From the NCBI GenBank assembly GCA_964633205.1, contig CAZWFN010000004.1, positions 28,718 through 92,717 of the forward strand: 64,000 nt of DNA, written 5' to 3'. Numbering within the stretch: position 1 is the stretch's first letter; each line of letters starts with the position of its first letter. This stretch comes from CAYVQE01 sp964633205 (GTDB lineage Bacteria; Myxococcota; B64-G9). The position numbers and the translations under genes were made by a program. Below the pieces are notes generated by a model that saw only the letters and a program-made list of their open reading frames with translations, did no database searches and was not told the DNA's origin. This document shows, piece after piece, positions 36,528 to 48,557 of this stretch.

Positions 36528-37706
36528 ATGCCCCCGGCCAGCTACCACGCCGCACCGTATCGCAAAACGCTGACCGCGCGCGTATTCGCCTGTCGACCGG
36601 AGCCCGGCGGCGGCTATGCGGTTGTGCTGGCCGATACCCTGCTGCGGCCGGCCGGTGGCGGGCAGCCGGCCGATCGGGGTTGGTTGGACGGCCATCCGGT
36701 GCGCGGGCTGGAAGCCAGGGCGGATGGCCGGGTGAGCCACCGGGTCGACGCGCCGCTGAGCGGTGCGGTGCAGGTCGAGCTCGATTGGCCACGGCGCTAT
36801 GATCACATGCAGCAGCACACCGCCCAGCACCTGCTGACCGCCATCGCCGGCGCGGAGCTGGGTCTGCGCACCACCGCCTTCCACCTCGGCGAGGCCCACA
36901 GCGATCTCGAGCTCGACATCCCGGCGCTCGATGCCGGGCTGGCGGCCGATCTGCAGCAGCGCGTCAATGCGGCGGTGCGTCGCGGGCTGCCGGTGCGCTC
37001 CGGCTGGGTCGACGAGGAGACCTACCGGCGGCTCGAGGTCCGCTCGCGGCTGCTGCCCGCCGGGCTCAGCGGGCCTTACCGGCTGGTCGAGATCGAGGGC
37101 CTGGATCGCAACACCTGCACCGGAACCCACGTGGCCAGCACGGCCGAGGTGCAGGCGGTGGTGCTGGCGGACAGCGAGCAGCTGCGCGGCGGCACCCGGG
37201 TGTTCTTCCTGGCCGGCGGCCGGGTGCTGGATGCCCTGGACGAACGGCTGGAGCGCGAGCGGAGCCTCAATCGGCTGCTGTCCTGCGGCCCGCCCGATCA
37301 CCCGGCAGCGATCGAGCGGCTGCAGGCCGAGGTGCGCGCCGCCCGCCAGCGGGCCCGCGCCCGGCGCCAGGAGCTGGCTGACCAGCTCGGGGCCGGGCTG
37401 GCCGCGGGTCCGTTCCCGGCGGCGCTGCACCGGCCCGATGACGACATGGCCATGCTGCAGGCGGTCGCCCGGGCCATGCTCGAGCGGCGGCCGGACGGGT
37501 TGGCCTTGCTGACCGCCGGCCGCGGCAGCGGCGTGTTCGTGCTGGCCGGGCCGGCCGAGCGGGTGGCCCGGCTGGGGCCGCGGGTGGCCGAGCAGCTCGA
37601 TGGCCGGGGTGGTGGGGCCGGCGCACTCTACCAGGGCAAGGTCGCTGCGCTCGACCGCCGCCGAGCGGCGCTGGAGCTACTGCGTTGCGGCGGGTTGGAC
37701 GACTGA
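36528..37706 (+). CDS. alaX: Alanyl-tRNA editing protein, AlaX-L type
   Basis: A 392-residue protein with GAGAGAGGA before the ATG. The N-terminal part is the AlaRS-like editing fold (RPAGGGQPADRG). Zinc-site motifs are H97-x3-H101 (QQHTAQHLL) and C196-x3-H200 (CTGTH). The C-terminal half has a coiled coil (AEVRAARQRARARRQEL) and a DHHA1-type domain ending in the Gly-rich GRGGGAGALYQG, which marks the long (AlaX-L) form. It hydrolyses mischarged Ser- or Gly-tRNA(Ala) in trans. It stands alone, divergent from the hybrid kinase. Confidence 0.85.
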   Translation: MPPASYHAAPYRKTLTARVFACRPEPGGGYAVVLADTLLRPAGGGQPADRGWLDGHPVRGLEARADGRVSHRVDAPLSGAVQVELDWPRRYDHMQQHTAQHLLTAIAGAELGLRTTAFHLGEAHSDLELDIPALDAGLAADLQQRVNAAVRRGLPVRSGWVDEETYRRLEVRSRLLPAGLSGPYRLVEIEGLDRNTCTGTHVASTAEVQAVVLADSEQLRGGTRVFFLAGGRVLDALDERLERERSLNRLLSCGPPDHPAAIERLQAEVRAARQRARARRQELADQLGAGLAAGPFPAALHRPDDDMAMLQAVARAMLERRPDGLALLTAGRGSGVFVLAGPAERVARLGPRVAEQLDGRGGGAGALYQGKVAALDRRRAALELLRCGGLDD

Positions 37707-37788
37707 CATCCTGATCGATTCGACACAGCGCTGCTACCGCACCCAAGGGTACGGCACAAACCGCCGCCGCAACCAAAGCCAAGAGCAG

Positions 37789-37844
37789 TACCATTCCACC
37801 AGAGCTGTATACGCTATCGAAGCAGTTTCTGCAGAGGAATGGTA
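37789..37844. repeat. Widely spaced 9-bp inverted repeat TACCATTCC / GGAATGGTA
   Basis: Perfect arms at 37789-37797 and 37836-37844, in an unusually AT-rich intergenic region. Near copies of GTATACG follow each half (37807 and 37842). It could form a long hairpin or bind a regulator of the repeat lipoprotein gene. Confidence 0.5.
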
Positions 37845-37904
37845 TACGATTGCAGTACTTTGCGTCGGCAACGGTCCTTTTTTAAGCCATCTGCCCAAAA
37901 GCAT

Positions 37905-37921
37905 GATAAAATTATTTTATC
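37905..37921. promoter_or_regulatory. 17-bp palindrome GATAAAAT-T-ATTTTATC, candidate operator
   Basis: Perfect 8-bp arms around one central base, about 51 bases before the ATG at 37973. Such AT-only symmetry is striking in a GC-rich genome. It may overlap the promoter of the repeat lipoprotein gene. Confidence 0.5.
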
Positions 37922-37972
37922 TAAGAACAAGGATGGCCGGCGGCAGGGCTGTCGCGGTGGAGGATTGGGGCT

Positions 37973-41899
<3,927 letters not shown>

Positions 41900-41937
41900 T
41901 CGCCTGAGCGCCCATCGCTGCGCCGCGGCCGGGTGCC

Positions 41938-41966
41938 TTGCATCCGGCGCGGCGCGCATCTACCAT
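41938..41966 (+). promoter_or_regulatory. Candidate sigma70-type promoter
   Basis: TTGCAT (41938-41943), a 17-base spacer and TACCAT (41961-41966), 55 bases before the ATG at 42022. Confidence 0.5.
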
Positions 41967-42021
41967 CGCGGTTGAGACATCCAACCGCCCGCAGCCGCGG
42001 GCCGGCGACCGGGAGGGTGCC

Positions 42022-42645
42022 ATGATCGAGAAGATCTTCCGCTTGAACCACGATGCCTTTCGCATCGAGGGCGAAAAGATCGTCTACACCGACCCGTTCA
42101 AGCTGAGCGCCGGCGAGCCCAAGGCCGACCTGATCCTGATCAGCCACGATCACTTCGACCACTGCTCGCCGGAGGACATCGAGAAGGTGGCCCAGGACTC
42201 GACCACCATGGTGGCGCCGGAGTCCTGTCGCGCGCAGCTCGAGCCGCTGCCCGGCACGCTGCGCATCATCGCCCCGGGCGAGTCGATCGAAGCGCAGGGC
42301 GTGACCGTGGAGGCGGTGCCGGCCTACAACGTGGACAAGGATTTCCACCCCAAGGACAACGGCTGGGTGGGCTATGTCTTCACCCTGGGCGGCCAGCGCA
42401 TCTACCACGCCGGCGACACCGATCACATCCCGGAGATGAAGGACGTACGGGCCGACATCGCCCTGCTGCCGGTGTCCGGAACCTACGTCATGACCGCCGA
42501 GCAGGCCATCGCCGCCGCCGAAGACATCGGCGCCGGGGTGGTCATCCCGATGCACTACGACGACATCGTGGGTACCGCGGACGACGCCCAACGCTTCGCC
42601 GCGGGCTACTCCGGCAAGACCGTCATCAAGGAGCAGACCCGCTGA
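42022..42645 (+). CDS. Metallo-beta-lactamase-fold hydrolase (UlaG-like / UPF0173)
   Basis: A 207-residue protein. The start at 42022 follows GGGAGGG. The metal motif HxHxDH is H42-D-H44-F-D46-H47 (LISHDHFDHCSP). Later ligands are in YHAGDTDHIPEM and the terminal PMHYDDIVG. This is the short single-domain type used for unknown phosphoester or lactone substrates, usually annotated as a metal-dependent hydrolase. The physiological substrate cannot be told. It is followed after 34 bases by trmO. Confidence 0.85.
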   Translation: MIEKIFRLNHDAFRIEGEKIVYTDPFKLSAGEPKADLILISHDHFDHCSPEDIEKVAQDSTTMVAPESCRAQLEPLPGTLRIIAPGESIEAQGVTVEAVPAYNVDKDFHPKDNGWVGYVFTLGGQRIYHAGDTDHIPEMKDVRADIALLPVSGTYVMTAEQAIAAAEDIGAGVVIPMHYDDIVGTADDAQRFAAGYSGKTVIKEQTR

Positions 42646-42679
42646 GCCGGAGGAGTATCCGGGCACCGGGCTGGATCGC

Positions 42680-43174
42680 ATGGAGCCAGGACGGTTTTTC
42701 GAGCTGAGGACCATCGGCACCATTCGCTCGCCGTACCGGGCGGCGGCCGGTACTCCGATACAGCCCACCTACGCGCAGCAGGCCGCGGGCCGGGTCATCC
42801 TGGATGCTGCCTTCGAAGAGGCACTGGCCGATATCGAAGGGTTCGAGCGTATCTGGTTGATCTACGCGTTCGACCGTGCCGGAGCGTTCGAACCGCGGGT
42901 GGTGCCCTACCGCGACGACCGGCCCCACGGGCTGTTCGCCACCCGCGCGCCGAATCGTCCCAACCCGATCGGCCTGTCGGTGGTGCGGCTGCTCGGCCGT
43001 GAGGGCCGGGAGCTGCGGGTGGACGGAGTGGACGTGCTCGACGGCACGCCGCTGCTGGATCTCAAGCCCTATGTACCGGAGTTCGATGCCTTCGGCGAAT
43101 CGCGCGCCGGCTGGCTCGATGAGCGCCGCACGGACCGCCGCCTGGCCGACGGGCGGTTTCACGATCCCGGTTGA
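42680..43174 (+). CDS. trmO: tRNA (N6-threonylcarbamoyladenosine-N6)-methyltransferase TrmO
   Basis: A 164-residue protein of the TsaA/TrmO (VirR/UPF0066) family. Typical segments are IGTIRSPYRAAAGTPIQP, then GFERIWLIYAFDR and the SAM-binding ATRAPNRPNPIGLSVVRLL, then LDLKPYVPEFDAF. TrmO adds a methyl group to t6A37 in threonine tRNAs that read ACY codons. It is the minimal form without the C-terminal extension seen in enterobacteria. It follows the hydrolase gene and probably shares its transcript. Confidence 0.9.
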   Translation: MEPGRFFELRTIGTIRSPYRAAAGTPIQPTYAQQAAGRVILDAAFEEALADIEGFERIWLIYAFDRAGAFEPRVVPYRDDRPHGLFATRAPNRPNPIGLSVVRLLGREGRELRVDGVDVLDGTPLLDLKPYVPEFDAFGESRAGWLDERRTDRRLADGRFHDPG

Positions 43175-43199
43175 GCCCCTATGGGATCTCTCGTTCCGA

Positions 43200-43229
43200 T
43201 TGACCTTTTCGTAGCGACGGAGGTAGCCT
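43200..43229 (+). promoter_or_regulatory. Sigma70-type promoter placed almost on the start codon
   Basis: TTGACC (43200-43205), an 18-base spacer and TAGCCT (43224-43229). With the ATG at 43239 the mRNA leader would be only a few bases, suggesting leaderless translation. Confidence 0.5.
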
Positions 43230-43238
43230 CTAGGGGTC

Positions 43239-44636
43239 ATGCGCTACCTATACGGGGATCTGACCGAGGCCAGCTGTCAGGAAGACACCCTCGGGTTGCT
43301 GCAGCGGGTGATCGAAATGGCCGTCGACGTGCTGCAGCTGATCGGCCAGGCCGAGCAGGCCCAACAGGCCATCGGCCAGGAACGGACGCGGCTGGAGCGG
43401 GCTCTGGCCGACATCGACGGGCTCAAATCCCAACTGCAGCAGACCATTCACGACAGCTTTCCAGGGCGGTCCGCAGGCGACGTGGTCGCAGACATCGGCC
43501 AGGCGGTCACCGCTACGCTGCAGGAGCGTACCCGCACCGGCAAGGAACGAATCCAGGCCGAGGCCGAGGCGCGCATCCACGAGATCCAGGCCGAGATCGA
43601 TCGGCTGCGCACGGCCACCTTCGAGGCCCTGAAGCGTTTCTACATGGACTCCCGGCTGCCGGTGACCGCCAGCGCCCTGCGTTGCCACATGGAGGGGCAG
43701 GCCTACCAGGCCCAGTCCGAGATTCTGGACGTCACCGGCATCGGATGCTTCTACGGTCTGGACACCGGGGCGGTGGAGTTCTTCTCGGCGCCCAAGCGCT
43801 TCGCCGACCTGGTGCCCGGCAAGCTGGAGCTGCCGGTGGGCACCAAGAAGGGTTGGATGAAAAAAGAGCCGGTGCCCGAGTTACAGCGCGTCGAGGACGC
43901 ACAGCTGACGCAGGTGATGGACATCGAGCGCGGCGGCGAGTACCGCCTGGCCCCCAGGGCCGGGGGCATCGAGTCGCTGGCCATCCAGGTGACCAAGACA
44001 CCGACCACCTTGCACAAGGTGTTCAAGCTGGCCGGGGCCGAGGCACCGGTGGAGGTGCCCCGCGATCTGTTCAGCGCCGAGCAGGTCGATATGCTGACCC
44101 GGTTTTGGGATGAGTTGGCGCCGCACATCGCCGCGCTCTACGAGGCCCGCCAGGACCTGAGCGCGGTGCAGCTGCAAGGCCGCGACGTGACCGAGAGCGG
44201 CCTGTTCGCCAACGTGGCCGACCTGCTGGTCCAGCACCTGGCGCCCACCGTTCGTGAGATCGACCAGCACTCCCTGGTGCCCGGCGAGTTGAGCCTGACC
44301 CTGGAGCTGGACGAGGAGGGCCGGCGGGAGGTCTTTTTCGTGCGCAAGGACAGGCTGCTCGAGCGCATCGGGGCCCTGCCGGTCCACCTGCGCAAGCTGT
44401 TCGAGCCGCTGGGCCTGGGGCAGCCCCAGTCCCGACCCCAGTCGCAGTCCCAACCCCAGTCGCAGCCACCGGCCCCTGCGTCCTCGCCGGCCGCAGCCGC
44501 CATTCCCAAGCAGGCTGCCACCCCGAGCCCCCAGCGCCAGCCCATCCGCGAGGTCACCCCCACCGAAGAGGTGGTGCGCGAAGGGCCGGACGTGGTCAAG
44601 GGGGTGCTGGTCGGCGACGATTCCGAGCAGGGCTGA
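43239..44636 (+). CDS. Unknown coiled-coil protein with Gln/Pro-rich C-terminal region
   Basis: A 465-residue protein that was not recognised. Residues 10-130 are mostly helical with coiled-coil character (QAEQAQQAIGQERTRLERAL, RIQAEAEARIHEIQAEIDRL). The central part is mixed (FYGLDTGAVEFFSAPKRFAD, MKKEPVPELQRVEDAQLT). A low-complexity tail begins near 390 with QSRPQSQSQPQSQPPAPASS. There is no signal peptide, membrane helix or enzyme motif, so it is probably cytoplasmic. A promoter sits directly in front, and the next gene is a histidine kinase 84 bases on. It may be a structural or scaffold protein; no function is claimed. Confidence 0.7.
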   Translation: MRYLYGDLTEASCQEDTLGLLQRVIEMAVDVLQLIGQAEQAQQAIGQERTRLERALADIDGLKSQLQQTIHDSFPGRSAGDVVADIGQAVTATLQERTRTGKERIQAEAEARIHEIQAEIDRLRTATFEALKRFYMDSRLPVTASALRCHMEGQAYQAQSEILDVTGIGCFYGLDTGAVEFFSAPKRFADLVPGKLELPVGTKKGWMKKEPVPELQRVEDAQLTQVMDIERGGEYRLAPRAGGIESLAIQVTKTPTTLHKVFKLAGAEAPVEVPRDLFSAEQVDMLTRFWDELAPHIAALYEARQDLSAVQLQGRDVTESGLFANVADLLVQHLAPTVREIDQHSLVPGELSLTLELDEEGRREVFFVRKDRLLERIGALPVHLRKLFEPLGLGQPQSRPQSQSQPQSQPPAPASSPAAAAIPKQAATPSPQRQPIREVTPTEEVVREGPDVVKGVLVGDDSEQG

Positions 44637-44700
44637 GAGGCCTGGCATCGTTCCTAAATTGTCGGGGGACGGAAGAAGAAAACTTTTCCTGAAACGCCAA

Positions 44701-44720
44701 CCTGATACAAACTGATCAGG
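44701..44720. repeat. Inverted repeat CCTGAT-N8-ATCAGG abutting the kinase start
   Basis: Perfect 6-bp arms, immediately followed by the GTG start at 44721. The right arm contains the likely ribosome site (CAGG), so pairing or protein binding could affect translation. Short, hence tentative. Confidence 0.35.
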
Positions 44721-46355
44721 GTGAGCTGGCGCGACGCAACTGGAACGATGTGGTGGCTGCCGGTCGTGGTCGGGCTGACGGCCGCCGGCATCCTGACTTG
44801 GTCGGCCATCGAGCGGCGGCAGGTGCGCCAAGACCTGGACCGGGTCTTCGAGCAACATGCCGTCTCGGTGGCGCGGCTGATCTTCGAAAGCACCCGCCAG
44901 GCGGCCGAAGCAATCGATACGCTTTATGCGTTGACCGAGGACGAACTGGCGGCCCGGGCCGAGTCGGTGACCGGCAGGGGCGCAGCAGCCGGACCCGCGC
45001 TTGCCGTGGCCCTGGTGCAGAGCGGCGGCACGGAGTTCACCGGGCGTTGGGGCCCGGTTCCGGAGTCTGGACGCCGGGCCTTCTCGTCCGCGGTGCTGGC
45101 AGCCCCGGCGGAGGTGATCGTGGAGGCCGATCCGGTGGGCCGCCACGGTCTGTCCTGTCTGCACCGGGACACGGCTGCCGGCCGGGTGATCGTCTGCAAG
45201 CCAGCCGAGCGCCTGGCTCGGCTGCGGCGTCAGATCGGCCTGGGACCTCTGCTGCGCCAGGTGGCCCGAGGCAGCCTGCGCTATGCCGCCATCCAGGATG
45301 CCGGTGGTATCCTGGCCGCCTCACCAGGCGCCAGCCTGTCGCGCTGGGAGGCCGATCCACGCTTGGCCGAGGTGCGCGGGCGGCCGGCCGACGCGGGCAT
45401 GGTCTTTCGGCTGATCCCCGGCCCGAGGGGTGAGCTGTTCGAGGGGCTGCGGGCCTTTCCACTGCCGGATGGCACCACCGCGGTGCTGCGGGTGGGTATC
45501 GACGCCGCCTCGATGACTGCGGTACAGACGGACATCGACTGGCGCCACCAGTTGCTGTACGCGGTGCTGGGCGTACTGCTGCTGTTCAGCCTGGCCGGCA
45601 GCTGGATGTTGGGGCGCCGCGAGCGGCTGCAGCGACGGGCCGAGCAGGAGCTGGCCGCCCGCGAGCAGCAGCAGCGTCACTGGCAAGCCATCGGCCAGAT
45701 GGCGGCCACCGTGGCCCACGAGGTGCGCAATCCGCTCAATACCCTCAAAATGGCCGCTCAGCGCCTCGAGCGCGAGTTCGAGGTGCCCGAGGCCGATCGG
45801 GCGGACTACGGCGGCTTGGTCACGGTGCTGGGTTCAGAGGTCGAACGGGTGGAGGCGGTGGTGACCGAATTTTTGGAGCTCGGTCGACCGCTGGCGCTGA
45901 ACCGCAGTGCGCTACAGCTCGATCGATTGGCAGCCGATGCCATGGCGCCGCTGCGCCTGCGCGCCGAGCAGGAGGGCAAGCAACTGCAAGTCGTCACTTC
46001 GGGATCGCAAATGATCGTGGTCGACGGCCGCCGGCTGGCCCAGGTCCTGGCCAACCTGGCGGGCAACGCCCTGGATGCGGTGGAACCCGGCGGAGAGGTG
46101 ATGGTTCGTGCGCGGCTGGAGCAGGAAGAGCTGTTGTTGGACATCACCGATGACGGACCGGGCATGGATGCCGCGATGCTGCAGCAGGCTGGCGAGCCGT
46201 TCGTCACCACCAAGCGGCGGGGCACCGGGCTGGGGCTGCCGTTGGCCCGCCGCTTGGTCGAGGCCCACGGTGGCGAGCTGAGGTTGGAGTCGGCCCCGCA
46301 GCGTGGAACCCGGGCGACGGTGCGCATACCCGCCGCCGGCCGAGTGGAGGAATGA
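44721..46355 (+). CDS. Membrane sensor histidine kinase paired with the NtrC-type activator
   Basis: A 544-residue protein with a GTG start. The first membrane helix is at about 11-29 (WWLPVVVGLTAAGILTW). A periplasmic domain spans 30-270. The second helix is at about 274-295 (LYAVLGVLLLFSLAGSWML). The phosphorylated residue is H333 in ATVAHEVRNPLNTL. The ATPase has DDGPGMDAAMLQ and GTGLGLPLARRLVEAHGG. This is the NtrB/ZraS-like class. Its stop is separated by one base from the start of the activator gene, so the two form a two-component system. It probably senses an envelope or metal signal, judging from the regulated genes; this is inference. Confidence 0.9.
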   Translation: MSWRDATGTMWWLPVVVGLTAAGILTWSAIERRQVRQDLDRVFEQHAVSVARLIFESTRQAAEAIDTLYALTEDELAARAESVTGRGAAAGPALAVALVQSGGTEFTGRWGPVPESGRRAFSSAVLAAPAEVIVEADPVGRHGLSCLHRDTAAGRVIVCKPAERLARLRRQIGLGPLLRQVARGSLRYAAIQDAGGILAASPGASLSRWEADPRLAEVRGRPADAGMVFRLIPGPRGELFEGLRAFPLPDGTTAVLRVGIDAASMTAVQTDIDWRHQLLYAVLGVLLLFSLAGSWMLGRRERLQRRAEQELAAREQQQRHWQAIGQMAATVAHEVRNPLNTLKMAAQRLEREFEVPEADRADYGGLVTVLGSEVERVEAVVTEFLELGRPLALNRSALQLDRLAADAMAPLRLRAEQEGKQLQVVTSGSQMIVVDGRRLAQVLANLAGNALDAVEPGGEVMVRARLEQEELLLDITDDGPGMDAAMLQQAGEPFVTTKRRGTGLGLPLARRLVEAHGGELRLESAPQRGTRATVRIPAAGRVEE

Positions 46356-46356
46356 A

Positions 46357-47745
46357 TTGAGCGTGGCAGAGGAGACCGAGGGCACCATCCTGCTGGTCGA
46401 GGACGACGCTCCCCAGCGAGCGACCCTGGCGGGCTTCCTGCGCAAGCGGGGCTACGCCGTGCACGAGGCGGCCTCGGCCGCCGAGGCCGAGCAAGTGGCC
46501 GCGGCGGCACCACCCGACCTGCTGCTGACCGACCTGCGCCTGGGTGGACCGGACGGTGTCAGCCTGCTGGCCGGCCTGCGCCGGAACGATGCCGACCTGC
46601 AAGCCATCGTGCTGACCGCCTATGGCACGGTGGAGGACGCGGTGCGCGCCATGCGGTCCGGTGCCTACGATTTCGTGGCCAAGCCGGTCGACCTGGACCG
46701 GTTGGAAGCCCTGGTGGGCAAGGCCCTGGAGCGGGTGCGGCTGGCCCGCGAGATTCGCGGCCTGCGCGAGACGGTCAAGGCTTCCGGGGCATTCTCCGAG
46801 CTGATCGGTGACAGCCCGCCCATGTCGCGGGTCAAGGACCTGGCCGCCAAGGTGGCGCCGTCGCGGGCCTCGGTGTTGGTGCGCGGCGAGTCGGGCACCG
46901 GCAAGGAGGTGCTGGCGCGTGCCATCCACCGCCTTTCGCCTCGACGCGACAGGCCCTTGCTGACCGTCAACTGCGCTGCGCTGCCCGAGAGCTTGGTCGA
47001 GTCCGAGCTGTTCGGACATGTGAAAGGGGCGTTCACCGGCGCCACCGCGGACAAGCCCGGACGTTTCGCCCTGGCCGACGGCGGCACCCTGTTTCTAGAC
47101 GAGGTGGGTGACATCCCGCTGCCGGTGCAGGTCAAGCTGCTCGGCGTGCTGCAGTCGGGGCGCTTCGAGCCGGTGGGCGCGACCGCGAGCCGGCAGGTCG
47201 ACGTACGGGTGGTGGCAGCCTCCCATCGCGATCTGGAGCAGCGCATTGCCGAGGGTGAGTTCCGCTCCGATCTCTACTATCGGCTCGATGTGGTATCCAT
47301 CCAGCTACCGCCGTTGCGCGAAAGGCCGGGCGACGTTCGACTGCTGGTCGATCATTTTTTGCGCAAGCACGCCGATCTGAACCAGGTGCGCGTTACCGGC
47401 GTAAGTCCTGAGGTGCTCGAGCGGCTGGAGACCTGGCCCTTTGCCGGCAACGTGCGCGAGCTCGAAAACTGGATCGAGCGGGCGGTGGTGCTGGCCGATG
47501 GACCGGTACTGGGGGTCGGGGATTTTCCACCCCAGTTGTTCGGCGGTGACCGGTCCAGCGTACCGACGGCTGATGCTGGGGCCGAGGTCAAGGGGCTGGA
47601 GCAAGAGGTGGCCGAGTTGGAGCAGCGGCGTATCCGAGAAGCCCTACAACGCTGCGGCGGCAATCAGAGTGCTGCGGCCCGTGAGTTGGGACTGACCGAG
47701 CGAGCGGTGCGTTACAAGATCAAGAAGTACGGAATCTCGACCTGA
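46357..47745 (+). CDS. NtrC-type sigma54-dependent response regulator
   Basis: A 462-residue protein. The TTG at 46357 is preferred (GGAGG seven bases upstream); a GTG at 46363 is possible. The receiver has E15-D16-D17 and phospho-site D59 (LLTDLRLGG). The AAA+ domain has Walker A GESGTGKE (177-184), GAFTGA (224-229), Walker B GGTLFLDEVGD and the standard PPLRERPGDVRLL motif. The Fis-type helix-turn-helix is at the end (GGNQSAAARELGLTERAVRY). It is encoded with the kinase at 44721. Immediately downstream lie a phased inverted repeat and a perfect -24/-12 promoter, so the next operon is its likely target. Confidence 0.93.
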   Translation: MSVAEETEGTILLVEDDAPQRATLAGFLRKRGYAVHEAASAAEAEQVAAAAPPDLLLTDLRLGGPDGVSLLAGLRRNDADLQAIVLTAYGTVEDAVRAMRSGAYDFVAKPVDLDRLEALVGKALERVRLAREIRGLRETVKASGAFSELIGDSPPMSRVKDLAAKVAPSRASVLVRGESGTGKEVLARAIHRLSPRRDRPLLTVNCAALPESLVESELFGHVKGAFTGATADKPGRFALADGGTLFLDEVGDIPLPVQVKLLGVLQSGRFEPVGATASRQVDVRVVAASHRDLEQRIAEGEFRSDLYYRLDVVSIQLPPLRERPGDVRLLVDHFLRKHADLNQVRVTGVSPEVLERLETWPFAGNVRELENWIERAVVLADGPVLGVGDFPPQLFGGDRSSVPTADAGAEVKGLEQEVAELEQRRIREALQRCGGNQSAAARELGLTERAVRYKIKKYGIST

Positions 47746-47746
47746 A

Positions 47747-47777
47747 CGTCGAGATGATTCGACGAAAATGTCGAATC
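47747..47777. promoter_or_regulatory. Upstream activating sequence: three GTCGA half-sites at 11-bp steps
   Basis: CGTCGA (47747), TTCGAC (47758) and GTCGAA (47770) alternate in orientation at one-helical-turn spacing. They form two overlapping inverted repeats: CGTCGA-gatgat-TCGACG and GATTCGAC-gaaaat-GTCGAATC. The site is about 100 bases before the sigma54 promoter, the usual place for an NtrC-family enhancer. Confidence 0.7.
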
Positions 47778-47858
47778 GATGGGCCGCCACGGGATCGTGG
47801 AGGGGGCGTCTGTTTTCCAACATGCAGTTATACAATCGATTTTATCCACGGTGCTCGC

Positions 47859-47875
47859 TTGGCACGGCGTATGCT
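47859..47875 (+). promoter_or_regulatory. Sigma54 (-24/-12) promoter
   Basis: TTGGCACGGCGTATGCT: GG at 47861-47862 and GC at 47873-47874 with exactly ten bases between, matching the TGGCAC-N5-TTGC pattern. The start of transcription is expected near 47886, about 48 bases before the ATG at 47934. Confidence 0.85.
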
Positions 47876-47933
47876 CAGGATACGGCCGTGATGTTCAAAC
47901 AGACCCGATGGGTCTGATGCAGAGGAGGCGGAA

Positions 47934-48449
47934 ATGCGAGCAGAACTGTGGATCGGATTTGGATTGGTGGCATTCCTGGCGGCACCCTTGGCCCTGGCGG
48001 TCGATGATGCCGAACCGCCGGCGGATGACGCAGTGCAGCAGCAGGATCAGAAAAAGGAACAGGACAAGCTGCAGCAGCAGGACGGCGAGCAGTCGCAGTC
48101 CGGTGAGCAGGCCCGCAACCGGAATCGGCACCGCCACCGCAATCAGGCGGGCAAGGCCGCGGGCGCCGATCGAGGGGGCGAGTTCGCCGACGCTGACGGC
48201 GATGGGGTGAACGATCGGTTGCAGCAACGGGAGCAGAAGGCGAACATGCAGGGAGAAGGCGGGCAAGGTGCCATGAAACGCGGTCGTCACCGCAACCGCA
48301 GCCAGGGCGCGATGGGCACCGGTGAGGGCAGCCAGAACCGCACCCGTACCCGCAGCCGAGCCGGCAAGGGCTTCGGCGAGGGCTTCGTGGACGGCGACGG
48401 CAACGGCGTATCGGACAACCACGAAGGCCGTGCCAAGAAGAGTCGCTGA
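47934..48449 (+). CDS. Small exported Arg/Asn/Gln-rich protein with two EF-hand-like loops
   Basis: A 171-residue protein with GAGGAGG before the ATG and a signal peptide cut near ALAVDDA. The mature part is low-complexity: Gln/Asp/Lys-rich (QQQDQKKEQDKLQQQ), then RNRNRHRHRNQ and RTRTRSRAGK clusters. Two calcium-binding-type loops are present, DADGDGVND and DGDGNGVSD, like thrombospondin type-3 or dockerin loops. There is no Cys. It is the first gene behind the sigma54 promoter. Function unknown; a cation-dependent surface or matrix component is the most that can be said. Confidence 0.75.
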   Translation: MRAELWIGFGLVAFLAAPLALAVDDAEPPADDAVQQQDQKKEQDKLQQQDGEQSQSGEQARNRNRHRHRNQAGKAAGADRGGEFADADGDGVNDRLQQREQKANMQGEGGQGAMKRGRHRNRSQGAMGTGEGSQNRTRTRSRAGKGFGEGFVDGDGNGVSDNHEGRAKKSR

Positions 48450-48501
48450 GTACGGCTGACACGGCAGCGCGGTGGAAGAAGCGCGAAATGACAACAAACT
48501 T

Positions 48502-48534
48502 GGACGGCGGGAGAGCGTTGCTTTCCCGCCGTCC
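48502..48534 (+). promoter_or_regulatory. Strong stem-loop between the first two genes of the sigma54 operon
   Basis: GGACGGCGGGA (48502-48512) pairs perfectly with TCCCGCCGTCC (48524-48534) around an 11-base loop. There is no T-run, so it is more likely a processing or mRNA-stabilising element that changes the ratio of the first gene to the rest. Confidence 0.6.
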
Positions 48535-48557
48535 CCGGCATGCATGAGATGAGACAC

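Noticed and set aside
41905..41960. Terminator after the MopE-like gene (GCGCCGCGGCCGG / CCGGCGCGGCGC)
   Set aside because: The pairing is imperfect and no T-run follows; the segment overlaps a better promoter candidate.
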